Source: Desulfotruncus arcticus DSM 17038 | GTDB taxonomy: Bacteria > Bacillota > Desulfotomaculia > Desulfotomaculales > Desulfallaceae | Reading direction: 5' to 3' | Length of the DNA: 64,000 nt | NCBI RefSeq assembly: GCF_900113335.1 | Contig: NZ_FOOX01000018.1 | Span: 53,898-117,897 of the forward strand | In this document: in pieces, positions 50,701 through 59,211 of the stretch | Layout of the letters: every line of letters begins with the position of its first letter | Position numbering within the stretch: the first letter of the stretch is position 1 | Notes under the pieces: model-generated | Databases searched by the model: none | What the model saw: only the letters and a program-made list of their open reading frames with translations | What the model was told of the DNA's origin: nothing | Position numbers and translations under genes: made by a program

Positions 50701-50729
50701 TGTTACAACATTTGTTTTAAATTGAAACA
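50701..50729 (+). promoter_or_regulatory. candidate activator sites before the TRAP operon
   Basis: TGTTACAACA (50701-50710) and TGTTTTAAATTGAAACA (50713-50729, one mismatch in 7-base arms) are two inverted repeats 70-100 bp upstream of the sigma-54 promoter. This position suits an enhancer-binding protein; the activator gene is not adjacent. Confidence 0.4.
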
Positions 50730-50801
50730 TAAGATGAATGCCGTTTGATCAAATTTGTTCGGCTAGTCCTATATTAAGTACTTAGTCCAAAAAAATCACA
50801 A

Positions 50802-50818
50802 TTGGCATACAATTTGCA
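50802..50818 (+). promoter_or_regulatory. sigma-54 promoter of the TRAP/CoA-transferase operon
   Basis: TTGGCATACAATTTGCA, with GG and GC 10 bases apart, is close to the consensus TTGGCAC-N5-TTGCW. It lies about 125 bp upstream of the DctP start. Confidence 0.75.
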
Positions 50819-50944
50819 AAAGTTAAAGCAATTAAACTCTTTTTAAAATTGTACAAAACCTGGTTTTTCAAACGAGGAGGTGGAAAAAAGCTTCTAATAT
50901 TAGATTTACTATGGGGAGTTATAAAAAAAGGGGGATTTATAAAA

Positions 50945-52060
50945 GTGCAAAAAAGATTGGTGTTTTTTCTCATTGCAATGCTGGCTGTTGTTACCATCTT
51001 AACCACAGCTTGCGGCAACTCCGGCAACAGTAACGGAAGCTCTGATTCCAACCAACAAGCGGCTGAAAACAAAACTTATACACTTAACCTTAACTGTTCT
51101 TATCCTCCACCCACCCATGAATGGGAATCAAAATACATCGCTCACGATGAATTCGCCAAGCGTGTAAGTGAAGCCACCAACGGGCAGGTAATAATTAATA
51201 TCTTTTATAACAGCCAGCTGGCCCCCAACGATCAGGCGCTGGACGCATTAAAGAAAGGCGTTATTGACATGGAAAGCTCAACCTCTTACTGGGGCGGCAC
51301 GGTTCCTGAATCCGACGTCATTTGGCTTCCCTTCTGGAGCAAAGGTCACCAGCATGCCATGCACGTAATGCGGGAAACTAAAGTTGGCCAAATGGTTGAA
51401 GAGGCTTATCAAAAGCAAGGAGTAAAATTATTGTTTTACTGGCCTGTCAGTATTGAAGGTTTGATTTCAACCAAGCCAATTGCTTCATACGACGATATAA
51501 AAGGCATCAAACTTCGCATGGGGTCTTCCATGTGGCCAACCTGGTACAAGTCCATGGGCGTGACACCGATTAACATTGATCCAACTGAACAATACGAGGC
51601 AATGATGAGAGGAACCATGGATGGGACCATCTACGTTCTTTACAGCATTGATACTTATAAATTCTACGAAGTAGCCAAAAACCTGACGCTTCCCGGCTTT
51701 ATCGACCCATTCCTTTGCTACGTATTAGTTAACGAAGATAAATGGAACGCTTTGCCTGAAGACCTGCAAAAAACTATTGAGCAGGTGGCTGCCGATATAG
51801 AAAAAGAAGCAATTCAAGGTTCGGAAAAGCTTACCGACTCCATTTTGCAAATGTGTGATGAAAAGGGTGTAACCGTCAGCAAATTGAGCAAAGAAGACTT
51901 CAATAAGTTCAAAGAATCGGCTATGCCTTTGTGGGATGAATTTGCCGCCAGAAATGCCAATACCGCGGAAATGGTTAATCTCCTAAAAGACGACATCCAA
52001 CAATGGGAAGCCCAAAATCCCGACTCCAAAAACTGGGAAGAAAGATGGTTGTCCCAATAA
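50945..52060 (+). CDS. TRAP transporter substrate-binding lipoprotein (DctP family)
   Basis: About 371 residues from the GTG at 50945, chosen because AAAGGGGGA lies upstream and the signal peptide QKRLVFFLIAMLAVVTILTTACG begins here; the frame is open further upstream. The lipobox TTAC places the protein on the outer face. It shows the DctP pattern: SELAPNDQALDALKKGVIDM-like segment, IKGIKLRMGS (ligand-binding Arg) and GTMDGTIYVLYSI. It binds an organic acid for sodium- or proton-driven import. The downstream CoA-transferase suggests a carboxylate that is then activated with CoA. Confidence 0.9.
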   Translation: MQKRLVFFLIAMLAVVTILTTACGNSGNSNGSSDSNQQAAENKTYTLNLNCSYPPPTHEWESKYIAHDEFAKRVSEATNGQVIINIFYNSQLAPNDQALDALKKGVIDMESSTSYWGGTVPESDVIWLPFWSKGHQHAMHVMRETKVGQMVEEAYQKQGVKLLFYWPVSIEGLISTKPIASYDDIKGIKLRMGSSMWPTWYKSMGVTPINIDPTEQYEAMMRGTMDGTIYVLYSIDTYKFYEVAKNLTLPGFIDPFLCYVLVNEDKWNALPEDLQKTIEQVAADIEKEAIQGSEKLTDSILQMCDEKGVTVSKLSKEDFNKFKESAMPLWDEFAARNANTAEMVNLLKDDIQQWEAQNPDSKNWEERWLSQ

Positions 52061-52073
52061 GATTTTAGCCCAA

Positions 52074-52106
52074 ATGATGTAACAGGGTAATGCCCTGTTA
52101 CATCAT
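52074..52106 (+). other. intercistronic hairpin between dctP- and dctQ-type genes
   Basis: A perfect 14-bp stem: ATGATGTAACAGGG (52074-52087) with its complement (52093-52106) and a 5-base loop. There is no T run. It probably stabilises or partly ends the transcript so that the binding protein is made in excess. Confidence 0.6.
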
Positions 52107-52122
52107 CACGGAGGTATTAATA

Positions 52123-52632
52123 TTGAATTTATATAAAAATACAGTTAAAAAATTAAATGAACTTATCATGTGGATTTGTGGAATTTTAATTTTATTTATG
52201 GGGTTTTTAATTACAGCCGATGTCATACTGCGTTCCACCATGAAATATTCTATTCAATGGGCTTTTGCCATGGATGGTTATATCTGCGCAACGGTTGCGC
52301 TGCTGGCCGGAGGGTATGGCCTACTGGCCCGGCAGCATGTAAAAGTCGATATATTTTACGCGAAATTTACCCCCCGGTTAAAAGGTATCATTGATATTTT
52401 AACTTCTTCCCTGTTGTTTCTTTTATGCGGTGTTTTTGTTTGGATTGGCTTCAACACCTGCCTTGAGTCCCTTGCAGCGGGCTACACCACCCAGGGCGTA
52501 ATCAATATTCCCCTTTTCATTCCCCAACTGCTGATACCGTTAGGTGGTCTATTTCTAGGGCTGCAGGCAATAGTGGATTTAATCAACAACATTAAACTAG
52601 CTCTCGGCAATACAGTTGATGAGGAGGACTAA
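52123..52632 (+). CDS. TRAP transporter small permease (DctQ family)
   Basis: About 169 residues from the TTG at 52123, 8 bases after GGAGG; an in-frame ATG at 52090 lies in the hairpin and has no ribosome site. Four membrane helices are expected: about 15-37, 48-70, 88-110 and 128-150. The segment FAMDGYICATVALLAGGYGLLARQHVKVDIF is typical. It joins DctM and the binding protein in uptake. The DctM gene begins 5 bp downstream. Confidence 0.85.
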   Translation: MNLYKNTVKKLNELIMWICGILILFMGFLITADVILRSTMKYSIQWAFAMDGYICATVALLAGGYGLLARQHVKVDIFYAKFTPRLKGIIDILTSSLLFLLCGVFVWIGFNTCLESLAAGYTTQGVINIPLFIPQLLIPLGGLFLGLQAIVDLINNIKLALGNTVDEED

Positions 52633-52637
52633 TTGCA

Positions 52638-53948
52638 ATGGAGCCATCTTTATTGGCATTGATTCTTTTAGGTTCTTTATTACTTTTTATGGGCTTGGGT
52701 GTTCCGGTAGCTTTTGCACTGGGCGGTCTTTCTTTGGGCATAGGGTATTTCCTATGGGGAGGCACTGCCGGTTTTTATGCGGTTACACTTGGTTCCCTGG
52801 GGAAGCTTACCAGCTTTACGCTAACCTCCATACCCCTATTCCTGATGATGGCAGCTGTTTTGCGGTTTAGCGGCCTGGCCGACGATATGTACGAAATGAT
52901 CAATCGCTGGATGGGAAAATTAAGAGGCGGACTGGCTATCGGAACCGTGATAATTTCCGCCATCTTCGCCGCCATGGTCGGCATCAGCACCGTTGCTACC
53001 GCAACCCTTGGCTTAACCGCCCTGCCTTCAATGTTAAATAGAGGTTATAATAAAAAACTGGCTGCCGGAGCGATTTGTGCCGGCGGAGCTCTCGGCATCA
53101 TCATTCCACCCAGTGTAATCATGATTATTTATGCCAGCGAAGCCGAGGTATCCGCCGGACAAATGTTTTTTGGCGGCATTTTGCCCGGTATTTTAATGGC
53201 CGTGTTATTTATTGCCTATATCGCTTACAAATGCATAAAAAATCCGGCAGACGGACCGCCCTCGGAGGAGAACTATACATTTGCTCAAAAAATGGAGTCG
53301 GCAAAATCCGTAGGGCTGCCGATGTTCATAATTTTACTGGTCCTGGGCGTAATTTACCTTGGCATCGCAACGCCTACCGAAGCGGCTGGAATCGGTCTGG
53401 TGGGTTCAATCATATGTGCTTTTATCAAACACAAAATGAACGGGGAAAATCTTAAAAAAATGCTGATCATGGGTGTTGGAGTCAACTCCATGGTATTTTG
53501 GATTATTATCGGCGCAGTTGCTTATTCCCGCCTGGTTACCATGTCCGGTGTCGGTCAATGGTTCAGCAGTCTGGTTACAGAAATGGATGTAAACAGGTGG
53601 GCTATATTGATCGGCATGCAGGCTATCTTTTTTATCCTGGGCATGTTTCTTGATCCAGCAGGAATCATCCTGATTACAGGCCCGTTTTTCTTACCGGTAG
53701 TCAGTGCCCTTGGATTTGATCCGCTATGGTACGGCATATTGTTCGTTATTAACATGTGCATGGCTTACGTGACACCACCTTTTGGTTTTAATTTATTTGT
53801 AATACGAGCTGTTGCACCTTCGGGCCTAACCATAAGCGATATTTACTCGGCAATCTGGCCCTTTGTCGGAATTCAGGCTATTACCCTGTTGGCCGTAGCA
53901 CTGTTTCCACAACTGGTTACCTGGTTGCCAAACCTGATAGTCAAATAG
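52638..53948 (+). CDS. TRAP transporter large permease (DctM family)
   Basis: A 436-residue polytopic membrane protein of normal length with about twelve helices. Characteristic segments: MGLGVPVAFALG, SIPLFLMMAAVLRFSGLADDMYEMINRW, AMVGISTVATATLG, GALGIIIPPSVIMIIYA, ATPTEAAGIGLVG and MGMFLDPAGIILITGP-like. It forms the ion-coupled transport path. It is the third gene of the sigma-54 operon. Confidence 0.93.
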   Translation: MEPSLLALILLGSLLLFMGLGVPVAFALGGLSLGIGYFLWGGTAGFYAVTLGSLGKLTSFTLTSIPLFLMMAAVLRFSGLADDMYEMINRWMGKLRGGLAIGTVIISAIFAAMVGISTVATATLGLTALPSMLNRGYNKKLAAGAICAGGALGIIIPPSVIMIIYASEAEVSAGQMFFGGILPGILMAVLFIAYIAYKCIKNPADGPPSEENYTFAQKMESAKSVGLPMFIILLVLGVIYLGIATPTEAAGIGLVGSIICAFIKHKMNGENLKKMLIMGVGVNSMVFWIIIGAVAYSRLVTMSGVGQWFSSLVTEMDVNRWAILIGMQAIFFILGMFLDPAGIILITGPFFLPVVSALGFDPLWYGILFVINMCMAYVTPPFGFNLFVIRAVAPSGLTISDIYSAIWPFVGIQAITLLAVALFPQLVTWLPNLIVK

Positions 53949-53968
53949 GATAACTGGGGGGTCATATC

Positions 53969-54889
53969 TTGACGGTTAATAAAGTGACAACTTTACCCGA
54001 AGCAGTACAAGGGCTGGTCAACGACGGTAATACAATCGCCCTGGGCGGAATTTTATCTCGCGAACCGGTTGCCTGCAGCTATGAGCTGATCAGGCAAAAC
54101 AAAAAAGATCTTACCATAATTGTCGATAGCCACGACGAATCAGTTGAATTACTGCTGGGAGCAGGGCTGGTTAAAAAAGTTGAGTCAGCTTATGTATGGG
54201 TCGGGGTAATCGGAAGCGGATTAAACTTTAGAAGATCTGTTGAAAAAGGTATCCCCCGGCACGTGGAGGTCGAAGACTACACCAACCTGGCCATCGGCAT
54301 GCGCTTTTTGGCGGGGGCGCTGGGTGTTCCTTTTCTTCCGGTTCTATCCATGTCGGGATCGGATATCCCAACATATAACGATAAAATAGTTACATTTAAG
54401 GACCCCTATAAGGGCCAAAATGTCAACCTCGTACCCGCGGCGGAACCGGATGTTGCCTTTATTCACGTACAGAAAGCGGATAAAATGGGCAACGCTCAGA
54501 TTTGGGGCATGCTTGCCAATGATATAAACATTGCCCGCTCGGCTAAAAAAGTAATCTTAACCTGCGAGGAAATCATCCCCACATCTGAAATCAGGAAGAT
54601 CCCCAATATGACCCAGATACCTTTTTATTGTGTGGATGCTGTCGTGGAATTACCTTTCGGCGCGCATCCTCTTGGAGTTGCGGGGTATTACTGGCTGGAT
54701 ACGCCGTTCAGAAAAGAATGGCTTAAAGCTTCCCGCTCACAGGAAGGTTTTAACGCCTGGCTGCAGGAGTGGGTTTTTAGCTGGGACAATTTTGAAGAAT
54801 ACTTGCGGAAATTAGGTTCCGACAGACTGGCTAAATTGCGGAAAATGGAACGGGACAATTACCAAATCCCGAGAATAGAGAACTATTAG
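53969..54889 (+). CDS. family I CoA-transferase, subunit A (glutaconate CoA-transferase-like)
   Basis: A 306-residue protein starting at TTG after GGGGGG. It shares the GctA layout: GNTIALGGILSREPVACSYELIRQ, GAGLVKKVESAYVWVG, RFLAGALGVPFLPVLSMSGSDI, VNLVPAAEPDVAFIHVQKADKMGNAQIWG. With subunit B it moves CoA from acyl-CoA to a free carboxylate. It is encoded 21 bp after DctM, so the imported acid is the likely acceptor. The particular acid is unknown. Confidence 0.85.
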   Translation: MTVNKVTTLPEAVQGLVNDGNTIALGGILSREPVACSYELIRQNKKDLTIIVDSHDESVELLLGAGLVKKVESAYVWVGVIGSGLNFRRSVEKGIPRHVEVEDYTNLAIGMRFLAGALGVPFLPVLSMSGSDIPTYNDKIVTFKDPYKGQNVNLVPAAEPDVAFIHVQKADKMGNAQIWGMLANDINIARSAKKVILTCEEIIPTSEIRKIPNMTQIPFYCVDAVVELPFGAHPLGVAGYYWLDTPFRKEWLKASRSQEGFNAWLQEWVFSWDNFEEYLRKLGSDRLAKLRKMERDNYQIPRIENY

Positions 54890-54905
54890 AAGGAGTGTCA
54901 AGGCA

Positions 54906-55757
54906 ATGAACTATACTACACAGGAATTTATGGTTTCCGCATGCTCCAGGCTGATCAAAGACAACGAATGCGTGTTCATAGGAGTAGGTATTCCACTATT
55001 GGCAGGAGTTGTAGCCAGCAAGATCCATGCAACCAATTCCGTATTGATATATGAAGCCGGAGGAGTCGGAGCCGTCAGCCGCAGGCTTCCGTGGAGCATT
55101 TCTGATAATGCAACCACCGATAACGCTCTTGTTGCCACCGAATTATGGAGGGTTCTTGGTGATGTACAACGGGGTTTCATTGATGTCGCCGTTATTGGTG
55201 GGGCACAAATTGATAAATTCGGGAATCTTAACACTACAGTCATTATGGGTCCCGGGAACTCGTATCAAAAACCTAAATCGCGTTTGCCCGGTTCCGGCGG
55301 AGCTAATGACCTTGCTTCATCAGCTAAAAGGGTGCTGATAATAATGAAGCTGGAAAAAAGAAAATTCGTTGAGAAGCTCGACTATATCACCAGTCCCGGA
55401 TTCATTACCGGCCGTGAAGCAAGAGAAGAGTTTGGGTTAAAGGGCGGAGGTCCTGAAGCTGTAATAACCAATAAGTGTATCTTTAGATTTGACCCTTCAT
55501 CCAAAGAAATGTATTTAGATGAATTATTCCCCGGTGTAACCGTAGAAGAAGTAAAGTCCGATGTCGGCTGGGAGCTTAAGCTGGCTGAAGATATAAAAAC
55601 AGTTAATCCACCAACCGCAAAAGAAATTGAAATTATGCATAAAATAGATCCGCTCGGCGTGGTTCTGGGCAGCAAAAGCGCCCAGGGAAATCAGTCATTT
55701 GATGAATATTATGAAATAATGAAGAAATGTTATGAATCTATAGCATTATTACTGTAA
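54906..55757 (+). CDS. family I CoA-transferase, subunit B (glutaconate CoA-transferase-like)
   Basis: A 283-residue partner of subunit A. The catalytic Glu is expected in SVLIYEAGGVGAVSRRLP (about residue 51), equivalent to the active-site Glu of GctB. Other segments: DVAVIGGAQIDKFGNLNTTVI, RLPGSGGANDLASSAKRVLII and YITSPGFITGREAREEFGLKGGGPEAVITNKCIFRFD, typical of the family. It is the last gene of the operon, with AAGGAG 12 bases before the ATG. Confidence 0.87.
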   Translation: MNYTTQEFMVSACSRLIKDNECVFIGVGIPLLAGVVASKIHATNSVLIYEAGGVGAVSRRLPWSISDNATTDNALVATELWRVLGDVQRGFIDVAVIGGAQIDKFGNLNTTVIMGPGNSYQKPKSRLPGSGGANDLASSAKRVLIIMKLEKRKFVEKLDYITSPGFITGREAREEFGLKGGGPEAVITNKCIFRFDPSSKEMYLDELFPGVTVEEVKSDVGWELKLAEDIKTVNPPTAKEIEIMHKIDPLGVVLGSKSAQGNQSFDEYYEIMKKCYESIALLL

Positions 55758-55864
55758 CAGTTGGTCTTTCCGATGCGGCCCTGATGAATATTGGGGCCAT
55801 TCTTATTCTTGCACCTTTTTCGCACTTTTAAGCTCATCTGAAGGTTCGGGTCTTTTCCCGCCTC

Positions 55865-55897
55865 CTTGAATACACTATTGCCACGAGAATATTACTG
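55865..55897 (+). repeat. 33-bp direct repeat, right copy
   Basis: Matches 48750-48782 in 31 of 33 positions and lies between the CoA-transferase operon and the recombinase fragment. The remaining gap to 56030 has TATAAT-like boxes at 55951 and 55965 but no clear gene. Confidence 0.7.
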
Positions 55898-56030
55898 ACG
55901 GCAGCAAAACCAAAATATAACTGGCCAAAATGACCGCGATGGCCCCTATGTATAATAATTGTGATATAATTAACACAGAGGTGATTAACCCATGCGAATG
56001 CTGGAACTGAATAAAGGTGTTTGAAAATTA

Positions 56031-56483
56031 ATGGGTTATATTTTTACTTGGGATCCAAAGGAAACAAATAAAGTCGCAGAAACGAGGAGTGGAGATGTGT
56101 CAGACATAATTAACATGAGCGAAAAACAGATTAAAGCAGTAACCTATGCTGTTGCCCAATGCCGAGTTTCTGATGAATGCCCGAAACAAAAAAACGTAAG
56201 CCTACCGGCTCAAAAATCCCGCATTGAGAAATACGCCAGTGACAACAATATTGTAATTTTAAAATGGGGATTTATTGACCATTCAGACTATAGGGTGGAA
56301 AAAGATAAAGGATTTGTTAATTTACTTATCTATGCTATTAACGAACCAAAGGTTACGCATTACCTGGTAGATGAAAAAGACAGATTTGCCCGCAACCGAT
56401 ATGATCGTGTAGTTTGTGAGGAAAAACTCCGCCTGGGTAACGTTAGGCTAATTGGAGTAAGTGAACCCGATTATTATGCTTAA
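56031..56483 (+). CDS. truncated serine recombinase (resolvase N-terminal domain)
   Basis: A 150-residue protein. Residues about 40-146 match the serine-recombinase catalytic domain: TYAVAQCRVSD (Y-x-R-V-S with the nucleophile Ser), LPAQKSRIEKYASDNNI, VTHYLVDEKDRFARNRYD (the D-R-x-x-R-x motif) and VRLIGVSEP. It stops there and lacks the long helix and DNA-binding parts of active enzymes. I cannot tell whether it is a decayed integrase or a small accessory protein. The start is uncertain: no strong ribosome site precedes the ATG. Confidence 0.6.
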   Translation: MGYIFTWDPKETNKVAETRSGDVSDIINMSEKQIKAVTYAVAQCRVSDECPKQKNVSLPAQKSRIEKYASDNNIVILKWGFIDHSDYRVEKDKGFVNLLIYAINEPKVTHYLVDEKDRFARNRYDRVVCEEKLRLGNVRLIGVSEPDYYA

Positions 56484-56488
56484 TTAGC

Positions 56489-56515
56489 AAAACCTTCCCG
56501 AAGGAAGGTTTTTTT
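56489..56515. terminator. bidirectional terminator
   Basis: AAAACCTTCC (56489-56498) pairs with GGAAGGTTTT (56503-56512), then a T run. It serves the recombinase fragment and the converging zinc-ribbon gene. Confidence 0.8.
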
Positions 56516-56699
56516 ATTGATTTTTATTCTTATTTTTTTGAAAACACTCAAGGCATATCATATCTTTATCAATATCTGGTTGAAATGGCAGAATAAATTG
56601 TTTACCGCATAAACAACAACTTTTAACGAATGTTTTTGGTTTATATGATCTGTCTGTTGTGTTTTTTTTCTTATTCGAAGAGCGATTATTTTTTGCCAT
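56514..56699 (-). CDS. small zinc-ribbon protein (CxxC-x17-CxxC)
   Basis: About 61 residues from the ATG at 56697-56699, preceded by GGGGG; another in-frame ATG at 56729 is part of a hairpin. The Lys/Asn-rich N-terminus (MAKNNRSSNKKKNTTDRSY) looks basic and disordered. The zinc ribbon CLCG...CLEC has exactly 17 residues between the CxxC pairs, the same spacing as the second ribbon of its neighbour. It is probably a nucleic-acid-binding or stress protein; function unknown. Confidence 0.6.
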   Translation of the reverse strand: MAKNNRSSNKKKNTTDRSYKPKTFVKSCCLCGKQFILPFQPDIDKDMICLECFQKNKNKNQ

Positions 56700-56765
56700 T
56701 AAGCCCCCTAATAGATATAAGGAGCTCATTTTTAAAAAGCTCCTTAATCATAAATCATATTTAGT

Positions 56766-57083
56766 CTATCGGTAAGATCCAACTCTTCGGTTTGAAGCTA
56801 ATTTCTGGTAACAATCCCTGCAATATACAGGTTTATCTTGGCTGGGCACAAAAGGTACGGTCGTTTCCTGCCCACAGTTTGAACAGATTACTGAATGCAT
56901 TTCACGTCTGTTTTGTGAATAATTACTACCACGATTAGAATTCTGCTTGCGAAGTGCACGGCATTCAGGGCAGCGTCCTGGTTCATTTGTGAATCCTTTG
57001 TCAGCAAAGAATTCCTGCTCAGAAACACTGAAGGTAAAGTCCTGACCACAATCACGGCATGTTAAAATTTTGTCTTGAAACAT
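56766..57083 (-). CDS. double zinc-ribbon protein
   Basis: A 105-residue protein. The first ribbon (about 9-41: LTCRDCGQDFTFSVSEQEFF...CPECRALRK) is the zinc-ribbon type often seen in small Firmicute proteins. The second (about 71-95) is CSNCG...CRDC with 17 residues between the pairs. A Ser/Asn/Arg-rich linker joins them. The gene is on the same strand as, and upstream of, the single-ribbon gene. GGGGG precedes the ATG. The molecular role is not known. Confidence 0.75.
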   Translation of the reverse strand: MFQDKILTCRDCGQDFTFSVSEQEFFADKGFTNEPGRCPECRALRKQNSNRGSNYSQNRREMHSVICSNCGQETTVPFVPSQDKPVYCRDCYQKLASNRRVGSYR

Positions 57084-57239
57084 TAAAAAACCCCCTTTAA
57101 AATATTACCTAAAATCCTCAGGCTTGGTACAATGACTAATTCTCACCAAAAGAATTTTCGATAAGAAGGTTTTTGTTTCCAGACCTAATGAACTTGTAGA
57201 AAATAATTCTATCACATATAATTATTTTTGTAAAGCATG

Positions 57240-58145
57240 TTATGGAAAAAACTTTCTTAAACTTTTTAACTCATGGATTAAAGATGTCATATCGGCTGGC
57301 AGAGGGGCCTCCAGTTGCATGTTTTTCTTTGTGACAGGATGGTTAAACTCCAGATGCCAACTATGTAAAGCCTGACGATGTATCAGCTCTAAACTACCCC
57401 CATATAGCTCATCTCCCATTAAGGGATGACCGAAATGTCTCATATGAACTCTTATTTGGTGGGTACGGCCTGTTTCTAACCGCAATTTGACCAGACTGCC
57501 GCTGGCGAAACGCTGTATTACGGTAAAATGAGTGATCGCTTCTTTACCCTGAGATGTTACCCCAAAGACAAGGGAGTCATTATTGGGCCATCCGATAGGG
57601 AAATCAAGTATTCCAGAATTCATAGTTATTCTGTTGTGCACCACTGCCAGGTATTCCCTCCGGCATATGCCTTTTTTCATTTGCTCAGAGAGTTGATGAC
57701 AGATGTAACTGCTTTTGGCGATTAAGATAACTCCAGAAGTATCTTTATCCAACCGGTTGACCGATCTGAATTTACTGTTATGTCCTTGCAGCTGCCAATG
57801 GTAAATAACGCCGTTAGCCAAGGTGTTCAGAACATGATAGGAAAGCGGGTGTACCAGCATGTTGAATGGTTTGTTCACTACCAGGATATGTTCGTCCTCA
57901 AAGAGAATATTTAATGGTATGTCCTGGGGTATTACCGGTTGGTCATTATCATCCTGAAAATTTACCCGTATTAAATCACCTTCTTTTACCAGCGAATTTA
58001 AACGAACTGCTTGATCGTTCACCATAAGTCCGGCACAGCGTTTAATCCTTCGTATTTCACCACGGGAAAATTTCAGATGGTTCTTAAGTATCTGTGAGAC
58101 TTTTTGATTATTATTATCATTTGTTACCTTGTATTCGATGTGCAT
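57240..58145 (-). CDS. RluA-family pseudouridine synthase
   Basis: A 301-residue protein. The N-terminal S4-like RNA-binding part (about 12-75: VSQILKNHLKFSRGEIRRIKRCAGLMVNDQAV) is followed by the synthase domain, with catalytic Asp in SVNRLDKDTSGVILIAKS (about 135), RREYLAVV and RLETGRTHQIRVHMRHFGHPLMGDELYG. It isomerises uridines in rRNA or tRNA. The RluD/RluC-type architecture fits, but the exact target site cannot be read. It appears to be a single-gene unit. Confidence 0.92.
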   Translation of the reverse strand: MHIEYKVTNDNNNQKVSQILKNHLKFSRGEIRRIKRCAGLMVNDQAVRLNSLVKEGDLIRVNFQDDNDQPVIPQDIPLNILFEDEHILVVNKPFNMLVHPLSYHVLNTLANGVIYHWQLQGHNSKFRSVNRLDKDTSGVILIAKSSYICHQLSEQMKKGICRREYLAVVHNRITMNSGILDFPIGWPNNDSLVFGVTSQGKEAITHFTVIQRFASGSLVKLRLETGRTHQIRVHMRHFGHPLMGDELYGGSLELIHRQALHSWHLEFNHPVTKKNMQLEAPLPADMTSLIHELKSLRKFFP

Positions 58146-58563
58146 TTTATTTTAGTACACTCCATTTAAGCGGTGGCAGCGTAAATAGCGTGGCGTACCT
58201 ACTCACCGAGCGCTCAATAATATCACTGTTGAGCGCGTCGAGGAACCACCGGAGCAGGCCCCCGGTGGCAAGTACCGCACTGTTATTCCGCTGGAAAGTT
58301 GATTGTGAGTGGTAGTTCCTCTTCCGGTTACATTGTTCTGTTTTCCTTCCATCACGAGGTCGCTCAGGTTGGTTTTCTTTTTCTTTCATGCCCAAGCAAG
58401 TCGTTTCAAAGAAAATCCAACCCGCTTTTTAGATCTGCTTCAATGCCATCCCGATCAATTTATCTCCATAATCTGCCATAAACAGCAAAATATTCATCAG
58501 ACCATCATCAGCCGCAGGTTGTTCAGCGAAAAACATACACACAGCTTAAAAAGTTGTACTTTT
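58146..58563. other. 418-bp gap with two neighbouring hairpins, no convincing gene
   Basis: GCGCTCAA (58210-58217) pairs with TTGAGCGC (58229-58236), and CCACCGG (58246-58252) with CCGGTGG (58262-58268). Short open frames here lack ribosome sites and known motifs. It may be the remains of a mobile element next to the defence genes. Confidence 0.4.
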
Positions 58564-59208
58564 TTATCTTTTCAATTCGATTAGAAATTCAATAGCCTCA
58601 TGTACCGTCGTAAATGTGTGCGTTCCTTGATACAGCCAGCAGTTGCGTTCATCGGTATCCTCCAAGGTTGGCAGGCCGTCATCTACTAATGAAATAAGCG
58701 TCCATTTTCCGTTTTCGATGGCCGTCCCGTAGTGTTTGGCAATCTCGCATGTGGAACCGTAGTCACCCTTTTCATAAAATGGCACACATCTTTTCACCCG
58801 GTCTTTAATACGCTCTTTGTCAGCCGGAGACGCAATTGCAGGTGCTGTACGCTCGAAATGCAGGAGCATCCAATACTCCATACAAGCCGTTGTCATGAGG
58901 AGACGAACCTTTATCTGACACTTGCGTAGCTTTCGCAGTTCTTTGATAATCTTATAATTTCTCTCCCAGTGCACAGCCTTTTCAAGCTCGGTGTCAAAGA
59001 AAAACCAGATTTCATCTGTAACCTCGGCGTTGTTTCGATACTTTGGGCTATTCTTGAACATATTTTTCGCTTCCAAAAATAATCCAGAATTGGAGGGAAA
59101 GCGTATCACAGCTACATCCTCAAACGCAGACTTAAGGTATTTCGTGTAGGCCTGTTCGCTTTCTCCTTCCCAGAACACAAAGATCAAAGGCTTAATTCTT
59201 CGAGCCAA
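58564..59208 (-). CDS. RloB-family protein (AbiLii-like)
   Basis: A 214-residue protein starting at TTG, 8 bases after GGAGG and 3 bp after the ATPase stop. It matches RloB: PLIFVFWEGESEQAYTKYLK (about 6-25, the E-G-E-x-E/T opening), then IWFFFDTELEKAVHW (an acidic strand) and MTTACMEYWMLLHFE (the conserved C-x-E-x-W-x-L-L-H-F motif). These residues suggest a TOPRIM-like nuclease or nucleic-acid-binding fold. It is paired with the AAA ATPase, as in AbiL-type phage defence. Confidence 0.82.
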   Translation of the reverse strand: MARRIKPLIFVFWEGESEQAYTKYLKSAFEDVAVIRFPSNSGLFLEAKNMFKNSPKYRNNAEVTDEIWFFFDTELEKAVHWERNYKIIKELRKLRKCQIKVRLLMTTACMEYWMLLHFERTAPAIASPADKERIKDRVKRCVPFYEKGDYGSTCEIAKHYGTAIENGKWTLISLVDDGLPTLEDTDERNCWLYQGTHTFTTVHEAIEFLIELKR

Positions 59209-59211
59209 CGG

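Noticed and set aside
50849..50944. Upstream extension of the TRAP binding protein
   Set aside because: Would put a basic, non-signal sequence before the signal peptide; the GTG at 50945 has the ribosome site.
55992..56024. Ten-codon frame MRMLELNKGV after GAGGTG
   Set aside because: Has a ribosome site but is too short to judge; may be a leader peptide for the recombinase fragment.
58147..58395. 82-codon minus frame in the gap beside the RluA gene
   Set aside because: No ribosome site or recognisable motif; I could not match it to a transposase.
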